Position numbers and translations under genes: made by a program | Assembly (NCBI RefSeq): GCF_901933205.1 | Contig: NC_044571.1 | Coordinates: forward strand, 12,044,420-12,108,419 | From: Camarhynchus parvulus | Lineage: Eukaryota; Chordata; Aves; Passeriformes; Thraupidae | Direction of reading: 5' to 3' | DNA length: 64,000 nucleotides | The notes under the pieces: model-generated | What the model was told of the DNA's origin: nothing | The model's input: only the letters and a program-made list of their open reading frames with translations | The model's database searches: none | Part shown: positions 38,311 to 51,118 of the stretch, one piece after another | Layout: the number at the start of each line of letters is the position of its first letter | How positions within the stretch are numbered: position 1 is the stretch's first letter

Positions 38311-39788
38311 CATTAAAGTTGCTAAATTTAAACCTTTTATTTGCCATTACTGCTTCTAGTGATTCATGTCTGCATCATAAATTGAAGTTAACGGGATAAA
38401 TATACAAAACCCAATTTAGTTTTCATACATGTAATAATTTCACATCAAATTATGATGGTACTCATGAATGGTAAAATTCTAATCAATTCAAGTTAGTTTT
38501 TATAAATCAAATATGTTTAAGTTGTCAAAAAATAACACTGAAATATTTTGTCTCAGAGCTTGAGATGAGGGAGTATTTTGCTTGTTTTCTCTAGTCATAT
38601 TCTTAAGTGACATCTGATTTAAATGGTAATTACAGGAACCTTAAAACAAACTTTTCAATAAGCTGGAACTGACTAATTTTCATCTGCACTTAAGTTACAA
38701 TACTTTTTTATTGCTTTTCTTTTCATGGCTTTAATATGGTCCTTGGAAGCTCCTAACTCCTAAGTTCTTAGTTTCACCAAACTTCTTTCACTTCAGATCA
38801 TTCCATACTTATAAGAATGGAATTAATATTAAATATGACAAGATAGGCTTATAGTAAACCCAAAGTTCCTATGAAATTATTTCAATGAAGTCAGAGATAA
38901 TACCTATACAGTCATTTTTCTGGGAAAACTATTTTTGTCACCAAGCTTGACTACAGCAATAGTCTTCATAAGTGTGAGAAAACACGGATGGCATAGTAGA
39001 GTGACTTGATATAAATAAGCTACCTTGCCTCTATGTATTGATTTTGACAAGTTTCCCCTATTTTGGTTTTTCTGAGAAAGTCAAAAATAGGTGGTGATCC
39101 TATGATTTCACTTGTTTGCATAACTAAAGGTGCAGCCAAGTCTGATAATCATGACTGGGAGTTGGTAAATTGATATCCTTTCTTGCAATAATTATTGACA
39201 CAGAGAACAAGAAAAGCCCTGCATGTTTCCCCTCTCTCTATTTCCAAATGGATCTCATTGGCTCATCAGTTGTACTCCAGTTTGTAAGATCACAGCTTTT
39301 ATTGTACAACAGAGAAGCAGCGTTTCATAATTCCACTAGCAAACTTATAACACCTCCGATAAATATGTACACAAACACACTCAAGCAGACAAACCACAAC
39401 TTCAGAAGAGACTGCAAGAAAAAAGAATGCTGCATGTGTATAAAAGTTTCACCCTTCTACTAAGGATTTATGGAACCTCTCTTCTTCAGGCTTGATGGCA
39501 TAAATAAGCTTGAAAATAATTTGTTGAACATCTTAGTGAACGCGAAGCTTTGAAAGAAATGAATTGACAGTACTGAACTTGCTGTTTTTAGTATTTTGGT
39601 GAATTTATGCAATGGTTTAAGTAAGAATATTACAAGATTTCATTAAATTAAATTAATAATTACAGACTGAGGAAGATTTACTTCTCATAAATGCTTCAGA
39701 ATTCATACTAGAAATTTGGAATTCACAGCTCTTGGCACTGCAGCAAATATAATGGCAACTCCTAAAGTCAGTCAGTGCATGACACAGC

Positions 39789-40014
39789 ATCACAGAACGT
39801 CCTGAGTTGGAAGGGACACACAAAGATCATCAACTCCAACTTCTGGTTTTGCACAAGACAACCCCATGAATCACCCCATGTGCCTGGGAGCATCCAAATG
39901 CTTCTTGAGCTCTCTCAGCTTGTTGCTGTGACCACATCCCTGGGGAGCCCATTTCAGTGCCCAGCCATCCCTGTGTAAAAAACCTTTTCCTAATAAAGAA
40001 AAACTTCATTCTAT
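39789..40014 (-). mobile_element. CR1 LINE 3' tail, minus strand
   Basis: Plus-strand TCACAGAACGTCCTGAGTTG and GGAAGGGACACACAAAGATCAT mark the reverse complement of the same CR1 subfamily seen at 33681. It continues through CTTGAGCTCTCTCAGCTTG and CCTGGGGAGCCCATTTCAGTG and fades near TTTTCCTAATAAAG. The copy is about 225 bp and 5'-truncated. Confidence 0.93.
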
Positions 40015-42882
40015 TCAGTTTCAGAGAAATTTTAGCTTTGTTTGTTTGTTTGTTTTGACTGATCGTTTTCTCTACAATTTAATAAAGTACAGTTTTACAA
40101 GTTTATAGATTTTTAATTTTTTTTTATTTCGAATACTTGTTCTCCTTCTAACACACAGCACACTGTTTCTTCTTCTGTTTCCTTATCTATAACTTTGCAG
40201 GATTTTTCACCTTCTTATTGGATGTTTGCAGTACCAAATTTTTTCTTAAAAGATCTTCCTCTTTCCAGTCTCCATAACCCTTGAAACCCACTGAAAGATA
40301 TCTTACAAATATGGCCTTGAGTGTCTGACTTGCCCATCTCACACGTTTTCTCAGTCTTATCTAGCAGTGTCTTTTTTCATGTTCTTACTTACCATATTTC
40401 TACATTTTAAGCTTTCAAAGCTTTTAACCCAAAATTTCAAAAGAAACAACTTTTAATTTGACAGCCTATGACAATCACTCAAATTTATAATTTCTCTGAG
40501 AATTTAATGTTCTTCTAATTAAGCTGACCTAATTATGACTAAAACTAATGAGAAAATGCTTTTCTTTTTGAAGTGTCTTTAAGGCACTTCAGCATGAAGC
40601 TGATATTTGACTAAGGTATTACTGATGAATTCAGGTATTTAAGCCCACCTTAACCATTCAGGAAGTTTTAGGAGCTTAACACCTAGGCTCAAGCTAGTTA
40701 ATTCTCACAGAATTAATCCTTTTATGAAAGCCCTTTAGCTAACATTGCTTCAGTTTAGGGTTTTAAGGAATCTCTTTTGATTTAAATTAAATGAGTTCTT
40801 GAGTATTTAAAGTAGTTTATCTGTTATTTTTCTGCTTCTGGGAATTCCAAACTTGAATCTCTTTAAATAACAGTTACTATAAATTACAGAAGAGGTTTGA
40901 TATATAGGTCAGGTTACATAGACCTCAAATTCTATCAGCATCAAATAGAAGGAAAATAAATTCACCCTGCCCCTTCCTACTATTAACTTGATCTTTACCC
41001 ACAAAGACAGGGCCTGTTAATGTTGAACAGTGCCCTCTACACCTGTGGAACCTTAGAATAACATTTTAGCAACACCATATGGGGACAACATGCAAATAAA
41101 GAACCTTTAACAATGCTAACAGGAACTGGGTGATTCATAAGCTAAAAGAAAATTCTTCTGAGCATCTCTGAACAGAGCTAGATCTATAGAGTTGTTTAAG
41201 TGATGACTAATAATAACATTTTATTTCTTTCTCAAAGAAACAAGATGTGATAGCCACTATACAAGGAGAAGACCTGATACTGCTTATGTAGGACATTCTT
41301 AATTAGGTCCTGCACTGTGTATCTGCTTAGTTAAACATGGTGAAACTCGATTAAGCTGCTTTAACTCAGACAAGCCCTTGAACCAGTTGATGTCCTTAAA
41401 ACAGTATACAATTTGCTTTAAAAGTTAAACGAGTTGTAGTGATTCAACATCTAAAATGTGTCTATTGACGTTTGACATTGTTCCTCTGAATGAGTGTGAC
41501 AAATATAGAATTATAATTTATCCACTCAGTTTAATGACTAAGCTAGTTTTACTTTTTTTTTCCCTGTTGATTTCTAATGGCCCTGCATAGCCAATTTGCT
41601 GATGTGAAAGACAGCTGGAACCTCTCATGTTTTATGAATGGTAAAGCAAAACTCTGACCTCAGTTTAAACTGTGCAGGATTACTGACAGCAACAAGAAAA
41701 GTGGGAACATAATTTAAAGAAAAATGTTCTGAATTTGAAACAGAATGGTTAATTTGGCTTTTTATCTATTTCTGTCACAAGGTTTTGCAGTTTTCCATGC
41801 AAAAGGAGGAATACCACAATTTATTTTGAATCAAGCTTTCTTTCTCCAAGAGAACACCCAGAAGAAAAGTCAAACTCTTGGAACACAAGCTACTGTGAAC
41901 AAAAAAATGTGTGTGTGCTTCTATAGCTAGTCATTAAACATGATACCAGTTGTTCTAGGTTAGTACAACAAACTGCATTGCAAAACAAGTCAGAAAACAG
42001 CAGGACTTTCTCTTGGGTTTTCTGCAGGAAAAACAGTTTAAAAACTTCATAATATCAAGTGCTAATTCAAACAGCTTTGAGCTGAAAGTCAATGATATGC
42101 AGCAAATATGCAAACCCAAAAATACTGAATTAGGAAACACTTTTGGATAAGAGTCACTTATGAGCAGGAAATGCTGTCTTAGGAGCTAAAAAATAGTACA
42201 GCTTGTATTGAAAATTATTAGCTTCTTCTGAGGACCTAATAAAATTTGAGACCACAGGACTGAAAGATGTAATTCAAAATACTTATGCACAAAATGATTG
42301 AAAATAATTTCTTCAGCCTTCTCTTTTTTTTTTTTTCCCTATGATAATTCAGATTTTCTGGTTTATGTTTTTCTTTCAAATTTTATCACTTATAGACCTC
42401 TGGTGTGTTACTCACCTGTTAATACCTGGAGAAGACTATGAAGCTTACACTCATTAAATAATAATTTCTGCTGTCTCTCTCTGTCTTCCTCTCCTGCTAT
42501 CTTCTGAGCCTACTGAGAACCTTCGACCCAACTGTGGAGAGAGAGCAGTGGGAAGCGAAGTGAAGGGACGCACACAGTTCTTCCAGTCCCCTTAAGAAAT
42601 TTCTGTGACTATCACCGCTCACATCAGCTGCATTCATAGATGAAGAAATGCAGCAGGCAAGTCTCTAGCAGGACTGTTTCTCTGGAGCTGCAGCACTAAG
42701 GACCAGTCACATCCAGCCTGCCATGTTTATCAGGCTCATGAAGCAATAAGGCATTCCTGCAAACATCACGCTCAGCACAGCTCTGTAGGAAACAATAGCA
42801 AGGTTTCTTAACCATTCATTGTCACAATTCGGGTTCAAACTAGAAAGTTTCACTAATTTTCTGAGCTAAAGGCTAAAAATAT
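40015..42882. other. AT-rich non-coding DNA
   Basis: I see no repeat beyond a (TTTG)n run at 40037-40057 and a small hairpin at 40570-40590 (GAAGTGTCT / AGGCACTTC, one G-T pair). The interval 42480-42790 is richer in G+C but matches nothing I recognise. Confidence 0.55.
40037..40057 (+). repeat. (TTTG)n microsatellite
   Basis: Five TTTG-type units. Confidence 0.85.
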
Positions 42883-43080
42883 CAGACAGAGTGTGGCTGG
42901 GCACTGGAACAGGCTCCCCAGGAGACTGATCATGGCCAAGCTTGACAGACTGCAAGAAATTCTCGGAAAACACTTCCAGCACATGGCGTTATTTTTGGGG
43001 CCATCCTGTGCAGGGCCAGGAGGTGGATTCAGTGATCCTTGAGTGTCCCTTTCAGCCCAGGATATTCTACGATTCTATGG
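42883..43080 (+). mobile_element. CR1 LINE 3' tail, plus strand
   Basis: GGGCACTGGAACAGGCTCC and CCATCCTGTGCAGGGCCAGG are followed by CAGGATATTCTACGATTCTATG at the 3' terminus. About 200 bp are present, of the same subfamily as 33681. The copy is 5'-truncated and inactive. Confidence 0.94.
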
Positions 43081-44254
43081 GCTGAGGGTTTGCAGTATGA
43101 ACAAGTAAAGCATATTTTAATTAAGACTTACAGTGGTGACAATTTTAAGTCACAGAACTTAGACAGGTTCTTGAGCTTTAAATAAATTTTTCATCTCATT
43201 TTGAGTTAGAACACGACACTGAGTGTACCTAATGTCTTACAAAATCTACCCACCTACAGCAAGTTCCAAATTTATAAGACTTCTTCAATTGTGAAAAAAA
43301 TTCTTACTGAATATGCTGTATAGCTGCATACCATGTGCTCTGAGGGAAATTAATTATTTTAGAAGGATATTTTTCCAGAAGCAGAAATAGAAGGAAAGAT
43401 GAAAGATTGCATTAGAAGAGTCCAATAAAAATAAACCTTTTTTTTTAATTTGTATAATCTATTTTGTAGGAAGAGCATGGGAGAGAAAAAGAAAACATGC
43501 TCAGGACTTTACCAGCATTCAGAATTCTTTATGAGTTTACTTTAGTAATTAGTGGCATCACAATGTTGACAAATTCCTTACACATAAAACTCCCAGGTCT
43601 TCTTAATGCAGTAAGAAATTCCAGACAGAGATATATCTTTATCATACTAATACTGTGTTCCTTGAAAAATGGGAGTGGGGAATGAGTATTATGCTATTTT
43701 TAAAACCTATAAGAAATTAGTGGAACTCTTATGGGTTGTACAGACTTGTGACTTTTACCTGGCATTTTAACCACCAACTTTACATGAAAAAAAGTGTCAA
43801 ATAAGATGTTTGTGTTTCATATAGTTGGAGTCAGTATGTAACCTGTGTGAGTACACTAAGCCCAATAGTAAAATGACTAACCTGAGAAAGACCCAAAATC
43901 ACACTGAATGTCAGCCCTCAGATCTTTTATCATAACATGCTTTCTCTCCTGAGCTTTAGATTTTATTTTTTATAGCTCCAAGAAGTAAAGCTCTGAAAAC
44001 AGTCTCATTTTGAAGTCTTATCCCATATTCTGGGATGGTTAAAACATCTTTAGGGAGGTTAAAGCGGGTTTAAGAGTCCTTTTCACAGATAAGAAGCAAG
44101 ACACAATATAGCCTTCACTTTAGCTACCATAAGGATGAAGAAATCAAGATTTTTGAGGTTTTTTGATCCCTTGGCAACACTTTGAAGACCACTGGGATTA
44201 TTAGACTGCTTCAAAGAGTTGCAAAAGGCTAATAAAGATAGATAAAGTTTAATT

Positions 44255-44316
44255 TGTGCGCACACGTACATGCATACTTGTATGTATACACATACACACA
44301 CACATATACACACACA
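44255..44316. repeat. Alternating purine-pyrimidine tract with (CA)n and (TA)n
   Basis: There are two perfectly alternating stretches, 44255-44277 (starting TGTGCGCACACGTACATGCA) and 44279-44316 (mostly TA and CA steps), separated by one base out of register. Long alternating tracts with GC and CA steps favour the left-handed Z form. Confidence 0.9.
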
Positions 44317-47197
44317 GAAGGAGATTGTAGGCAAAATATAGGAAAAAAAGACTAATAAGTCCACTAAGGGCTAAATATACATATTTAGATCTATAAAATT
44401 AGGGTTTACATCTCTACCTCTGGTTAGAAAGGTTTAGAGCAAGTAGGCAGCATATATTCTGTTTTACTAATTACCTGACTTAGCCTTTTTATCTTCTGTT
44501 TGCTCACAGCAATTTGTTAGACACATCTACAAAATGTCAAGGCATTGAATCGCAGATCACGAAACCACAGCAACATGAAATTCCTCACAGCTGGAATGAA
44601 GAATTTGAACCGCTTTACAGATGGTCAGTCAGTCCTCTCTTAAAAGTTCTTCTGCTGGGGAGGAGGGAAATTATCTGACGAGAGTGGGAACGTCCAAGGG
44701 ACATGAACAAAGGTTTCAGAGAACAAGAATTCAGCAGTCTCTTTAACACATCGCTCTGCTGTTGACAAATAAAAAGGTAAGCATCCACTGGACCTTGAAA
44801 AAAGGCCTTTCTTTTTGTCCAGTATCTCCAGGCCTCCAAATGTCTTTTTAGACCAAAACTGACAGGAGCAGGGCAGCTCTCCTCCTCTTCTGGACAGCTC
44901 TCTTGTTCATTATTTGTAACTGCACAAACTAACTTCCCCCTTTACTCACACTTCCAAATGGCTTTTACATGTGAATTACATGTTTTCCAGTATTTATTCT
45001 TTCCTTTGTCATGGGAAGAATTATGGGATTGAAGGTATTCATAATGGAATAGCCCGACAATGGAACATCTAAATATTCATAGATGATAAACAGAACTTCT
45101 GTCTGATGAAATATAAGTGTAAATGTAATAAATGCCTGCCTCTGCAACAAAATGAGTTTAAAAGTGAAGCTCATTTTGCTGAAAATTCCTTCAAAAGGGC
45201 AAAGAAAATAATGGAACTTGGTGAATGTTCACCATATATTGGACTTCTGTTATTAAAACAATTACATATATTATAATGTAAATCACAAAATCAAATCTCA
45301 AATCACAAACCCCTTTTAAATAAAGTTACATGTACGACAGCAATTTAAAGCAGAGTTTGGCATATCTCTTGCAATCTTCAATATTTTAACTGTGTTTTTC
45401 TTGAGAAAATACTGTGAACCACCTGTCTTGAACTTTTTCTCTTTTTCAGTATGTCATGCTACAACAAGGCTAGTTTAGCAATCATTTTTACTATACAATA
45501 GAGTCTTCAGATTGTTTATAAGATCAGTAAAATTCTACATCCTTATAAAAAATTAAATAATCTTGCTTCTATAAAATTTGAGCATTTTTGCAGGCCTTTC
45601 CATACATTTAAGTTCTTGATGGTCACGAAGGGACGATCTAGTAACCACAAAGCAAGAAATATTGTTATTTACTTAGTTTAAGAAGGACCTGCTTAATGAA
45701 AGCCAAGAAGAGATTCAGACTGCTCTAAAGGGAAAAATTAGGAGAGCATTGAAAACAGAATGTGTGGGTTTTTTGCTTTATCACACCAGAGCCAATTCTC
45801 AGTGTGAAGCCCTAAAAAGCAGTGGTTGTTGAACAACTGACTAGATGCGGTAGTTCAGACCAACTCCAGGGAAGCAGAAACAAATACTTGTCTGACATAA
45901 GAGTTTTTATCTGAATTACTATTTAAGTCTAGAAATAATATATAAAAGAAATAACAGTAAGAACAAACACAATGTTTTACCAGTTTTATGAGGCACAATT
46001 TCCAATGCATCTCACTTTAGTCATTCTAATAGAGAAGAATTTTTACTTTTCCCTCCCTGTCCATAAAATAATAGATACTTAATTTCTAGCATTTTCCTCT
46101 AGCAACACTAACTCAGAAATGCTTAAGAGGATGCACATTTCTAGATCACCACTCTGTGTGGTGTCACCTTCAAGATCTACCATAGTTTGGAAGGTCCCAC
46201 CAGACCTTTCCAATTGCAGATTAAGCACAGCTATGGCAGAGAAAGGCAATAAATTTCCAGTCAGTCTTCAGTTGTCTAAAAACTCTCAAATGCATGAGTA
46301 GAAGGAGCAATTTTCCCAAGGGGAGTTTGAACTTCTGTTGCTGTTCATAACCTTCTTTATCATGTCACATTAACTCCTCTGTGAGGGAACAGAATGCCTG
46401 TGGCATTACAGGCCTCATTTTGTTGTCCATGGTCAAGGTCCTTAATACAGTCAAGATACACAAAAATACACTGTAGGATTAAAAAGTTGAATTAATAAGC
46501 GAACAGGCACTACAGATGCACATGTGTGCATCATAATATACATAATTTTAGAAATAGTGCTCTGTTTAAAAGGGTACAGTCCAGTTTTACTGCTTTCCCA
46601 GATGACAGAATTTCCTGCACACATTTTTTATATACAAAAGAGAAAATTATTGCATGGTAAATTCTCAAAAAACAGCCTACAAATCGAATTCTAGGGATGT
46701 AAGATTTGTCATCACAAATATCTACATGATGTTTATATGTAATTATTGCTTGTTAACATCTTATAAATATTTAGTGACTAGATTAGCATGCTTCCATAGA
46801 CATCCTGAAATGACCTGACTGTAAATCTGGAGGGAAGCTATAACATTTGTTTTCCCAAAATATAGATGAGTTTTCTTCTCTTCCATCTTTTCAACTTTTT
46901 GACAGCAAAGAATGCTTAAAAATGTGGTTCTATTATTATCAACCAGTTCTATTAGTCTATCTCTTTGGAAAGTACTTTCACTCAGACTTTGTATAAATCA
47001 GAAAAAAAATTATTCTCTTCTATCAGCGTAAAAAACATTTTCCCCCTTCAGTGAAAATATGTATTAAAATTATTTAAAAAGCAACTGCATTGCCACCACT
47101 CAGTTTTCTTTGTCTTTTTTTGAAGATATTTGGAGGCAAGCATTATTTTATTAACATCTATCCATGCAGTTATTACATTTCTAAATGATAATTTCTT

Positions 47198-47264
47198 GAT
47201 ATAATATATTTATAGATATATATATATATATAGATATATATATATATACATATACCTATATATT
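47198..47264. repeat. (TA)n-rich microsatellite
   Basis: Two blocks of uninterrupted TA dinucleotides are separated by TAGATA, followed by imperfect TATACC units. It is self-complementary and prone to slippage. Confidence 0.9.
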
Positions 47265-47402
47265 TGTATGCATGGAATGGAGAAATAATGATTAAAGAAA
47301 ACAGGCAAATTAGGATGGAGAAATAGCATTCTGGGAGCAAAAGTCTGTGTGCCTTCTAATGTGCCAGCCTTGTTATAAATCTACACAGCAGCTGGACTGT
47401 AA

Positions 47403-47745
47403 ATGGTGTATGGTCACACAGTTGACAAATTAGACCTGCCAACAGCTACAAAGAGAGGAAAATGGAGGGAACTTCACTGCAGAACAAAAAGGCAGAATTT
47501 CTTCTTTGATTTCAATTTGCATGAAAACACAGCATGTTTTTTAAAACAATCACATGCAAATAAAGTGCGTCAGAGAAAACAGTCCTCAGACAGGAGCCCT
47601 GAATAACAATAGCCTAGTGAATGGAACACTGAATCAGCCCATGGACAAAGAGGTTACTACCAATCTCGATTTCTTTTCCTCCAATCCATTGAAGCAGAAT
47701 AACACCTCATTGCCTGTACAGTCTTTCCTGTACATTCTAGGCTAG
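47403..47745 (+). other. Two overlapping protein-like open frames, possible decayed gene piece
   Basis: A frame with an ATG start at 47403 runs 67 codons to a stop at 47604-47606. It overlaps a second frame, shifted by one base, that runs to a stop at 47743-47745. The second frame is rich in Asn, Ser, Thr and Gln (for example GALNNNSLVNGTLNQPMDKE) and has many purine-first, pyrimidine-third codons, which is more protein-like than chance translations nearby. One reading is a single ancestral frame broken by a one-base shift in 47554-47606; another is chance. No domain or family was recognised and flanking splice signals are weak (GTGCGTCAG before AGAAAACAG). Confidence 0.15.
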
Positions 47746-50010
47746 GAAAACATATACTACCCGACAGACCCTGAGATTCCCTGGTGCCAGCTTTCAATTT
47801 AATTATACAGACAGAAAGGATTCTGAAAAGACTGATGTGTCAGTAGCTATAAAGATCATTAAATCCAATTCCTGTGGACAAAATCTTGAGTCATTTTCAA
47901 GGGGCTAAAATGGAATGGCTCCTGGCTTTTATAAACTAGTTTTGAATCAATACCAAGGCTAACTCTGCTTATTGCATACAGAATATGCTTTCATAAAAAT
48001 CTGGGTTGAGGAAATTTGGGCCCATGTGAAGAACAGGCTCCAGGGCTGTAGATTGCATGCTGACAAGCTGTTCACCAGGTTTGCTCTATTGGCATCCCAC
48101 ACTTAGATAAGCTCATTTGGTAGCAGAGCTCCCAGGTGTACATTACTTTGATTTCTGGACCTTGTGACTAACTCACATGCATCTACTAAAATAAATTAGT
48201 CTGATACCATTTCCTCACTTTAACATTTCCAAAACTAATGCAAATTTATTATTGATTAGGTCACGGTCATGAAGGAATTTTGAATCCTGATTCTAGTCTC
48301 ATTCTGGGGTTTCTCCAGTACATGGCCCTTAAGACTATTAGAGTCACTCTTGATTTATACATAGACATATAAGAAGATTACTGATGCTGTGTTAAGAGCA
48401 TATGTGAGCATTGGCCAGAAAAAAATTATTTTCATGCACTAAATTTAATTGAAAGCATCCAAGAACCTATTGGCTTTTAAGCATTGATTCAGTTATATGC
48501 ATCCAGAAGGCTGAGAATATATGGGTTTTTATTTAAGTAAAAAACTGAGTGCCTCACAGCATCACAGAATTCAGTAGACCATGTCTTTATTTCAAAGCTT
48601 TAAAATGCTTTAACTAAACACATCAGTAGGGAAAGACAGTGTAAGGAAGAGCATAGGCATGTTTTCTGAAATGTGAGAAAGAAGGCAGTCAGTTAAATTT
48701 TAAAGTTTTTACATCTTGTCATGCTCTGTTGCTGCAATTTCTTTTCAAACATTTTTTTTAAATGGCCTTGAATATATTTGAATGCATAATTTCCCATTTT
48801 CCCACCACAATTTTCCTACCCAAGATTTAAGTTCTCAACTTGAAGAAGATTTAAATGAAGTTGTGGTCTAATTTGAATGAGAATCTCCAGAATTCCTGAG
48901 AAGGTCCAGAGCTGAGTCAGTACAAAATAAGCAACAGTCAGTATAACACAAGCAATAATCAGGATAATATAAGATGCACACATATTACTTGAGGCCATAA
49001 ATTGTAAGATTGCTTCAAGACCTCTCCTCTAAGAAGTGAATACAACAAAAGAAGGAATGAGTACAATCAGATCACATCCTTTTTCTCCTTTACCTTGTGA
49101 AATACGTCACTCTAGTAACAAACCATTAACATGAACTAAAACAGAGGTTTCACAGTCTTGGTATGAAGTCTTGGTAGCTATTCTTAGTATATGGTACCTT
49201 CACACTCCATATGGGAAATTCTAATATGGGTTATTCTAGTAGAATAAGACAAATTTTTGAATTCTAATGTGCCCGTAAAAGTAAGTAAAACAAATACTGA
49301 TAATGATAATGGAGATATTTTTGTGATGTGTTTTTGTCCCAAACCTTTGCTCTATTATTCATGCAATGAAAGCATAAGAATATTTTTCTATTTTATAAAG
49401 ACTATAAGAGGTTATAGAGATAGCATCTGAGCTACAGGATTTGGAAGTTTGCAGCCACATTCTGTTTTCACTTTGGACTAAGCCCATACGTGCACAAGTT
49501 CATCAACCTCTCAGCTGAACTGTGGTTTTGATAGAAAGGAAATGCAAATGTGTGCCTTGGATAGAAATCTCAGCACGTACATGCAGTTCCAGTTAAAGAT
49601 GTTAAATAAAAAAATCATAAGCGTCTGGAGATACTGGAAAAGGAAGCTGGTATCATGTAAACCAAGTTCAAAGTATATTCTCTGGTATGGATCAAGTTCA
49701 ACTTGAAGCAAGTAAGAGGAATTTCTCCAGAATTAAAAATGTGTGAGAGTACAGTTAGTCTTTGTTCTCTGTAGTGATTTGCCAAAATAAAAACTATTAT
49801 AGCTTTCACTTTAAATGAAGACAGTTGAGTTTACAAAGTGTACCAGCCTTTTTCCCCTCTGTAAAGCACCATCACACATTAATGATAATTAAGTGAAGAA
49901 AAATCTTTGTATATCTGGTCAAATCTCACTTCAATAATTTATTTACTTCCTAAATTTAGTAACTTTTAGAAAGTTTCTTGAGTAGATAAATACACTCAGT
50001 ATCAGTTTCT

Positions 50011-50584
50011 TGAGGTTGGGATTGCAGGCACTTGAGAAAGTAGTTCATGTTCGGACTCAGTGTTTATTATTTTTTATCAGTGAAACAGTCTCAAAACCAT
50101 GAGTTCGGCAGCCTTTCATTATCAAGGCACAAAATGACTATCTCTTGTTACAAGGCCTCTTAAGACTAAACTATCCAATTAAGAAATTGCACCGAGATTA
50201 TTTTCCCTTTTAACCCAATAACTGATCCCTCAAAGCCCGCAATGAGGACTTTTCTGTCCAATTACAAAACATCACCCAAACCCATGAAGAAGAAGGAAGA
50301 AGAAGGTGAAGAAGAAGGAAGAAGAAGGTAAAGAAGAACAACCTGCCTCCACCCTAAAGCCCCCATCTTGCTTCATATTTATTTCTATATTCTAAAACCC
50401 CAAACTCTACGTTTTCCACACTGCGATATTACACACTTCTAAGCAAATATACACCCATAATCCCAGAGCTATCAATCAATTTTGGAAGCCTGTTCCATGG
50501 CCCCAGGTCAAATGCAGTGTTCTCTTGTGAGTCTGTGCCTTTAAGCACAGAAAGTTTAAAATTTCGGAATCCAAGATTCCAACA
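50011..50584 (-). mobile_element. Solo LTR of an endogenous retrovirus-like element, minus strand
   Basis: Read on the minus strand, the element begins TGTTGGAATCTTGG (plus strand ends ...CCAACA at 50584) and ends CCCAACCTCA (plus strand starts TGAGGTTGGG at 50011), giving imperfect inverted TG...CA termini. AATAAA, the polyadenylation signal, lies on the minus strand at plus 50063-50068, about 50 bases before the 3' end, as expected for an LTR. A purine-rich GAA array sits in its middle. No viral coding sequence is attached. The direct flanks (GTTTCT and GTTCAG) do not form a clear target-site duplication, so the exact left end is uncertain. Confidence 0.75.
50286..50338 (+). repeat. GAA-rich array with an exact 22-bp duplication, inside the LTR
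   Basis: A 22-base GAA/GGAA unit at 50286-50307 is repeated exactly at 50308-50329 and a partial third unit follows. All bases but two T and the final C are purines, so the tract could form triplex structures. Confidence 0.9.
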
Positions 50585-51118
50585 GTTCAGTGTTAAAAAA
50601 TACAGGCCTTATTCACTGTCTGAATTTGGCACTAGCTTGTAGGTGTTGACTTTTTCTATACATTTCTCCCTTACATTTTTATCCTATATTACTTTTCTCC
50701 ATAAATGGCTATTGGTGAAATAAGGTCTTCATTTATTTCTTTAAAAATAAAAAGAAAAAGCTGAATGAGAAGTGCTCTAAATGACATTTTCACCAGGTTT
50801 GCTGACCTCTTAGGTGGGTTTGTTTGTACAACAGATTTTCTATAAATTTTACTTAATAAATATTGTGTCCCTTTTATCTTTCAATTAAATAAAAATGTGC
50901 TGAGGGAAATAAGAAGTGAAAAAGAAATTTCAATGGTCCAGAAAATAATCTACATTAATATAGGCATATTCACAACATTTTCTCTCCTAATTGTGTATTT
51001 GGTGCTTCTGTTTCACTATAAAGGTGTCAATATGCCGGGACAACTTCACACCCAGTTCCAGTAGCCAAAATCTTGCATTTCCCGTGTGTCACTCCATTTT
51101 TGCATGTACTTCCTCCAG

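Larger units (their letters stand above)
33891..39788. other. AT-rich non-coding DNA
   Basis: No CR1, LTR or exon was recognised. Simple repeats are listed separately. A 17-base A run lies at 36925-36941. A 12-bp palindrome TGGCAGCTGCCA lies at 37724-37735, within a stretch (37550-37900) that reads like evenly mixed, possibly conserved, non-coding DNA. A 97-codon plus frame at 39170-39463 has no recognised relative. Confidence 0.55.
43081..50010. other. AT-rich non-coding DNA
   Basis: No CR1 or LTR was recognised in nearly 7 kb. It includes the alternating purine-pyrimidine tracts (44255-44316), the TA array (47198-47264) and the candidate frames at 47403-47745. A small inverted repeat (CAAAATGAG / CTCATTTTG) lies near 45147-45178. 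Confidence 0.55.

Noticed and set aside
44615..44839. 74-codon minus-strand frame of mixed composition
   Set aside because: No domain, no splice signals and no known relative; its length is well within chance.
48559..48575. CATCACAGAATTCAG resembling the start of a minus-strand CR1
   Set aside because: The following sequence does not continue into CR1.
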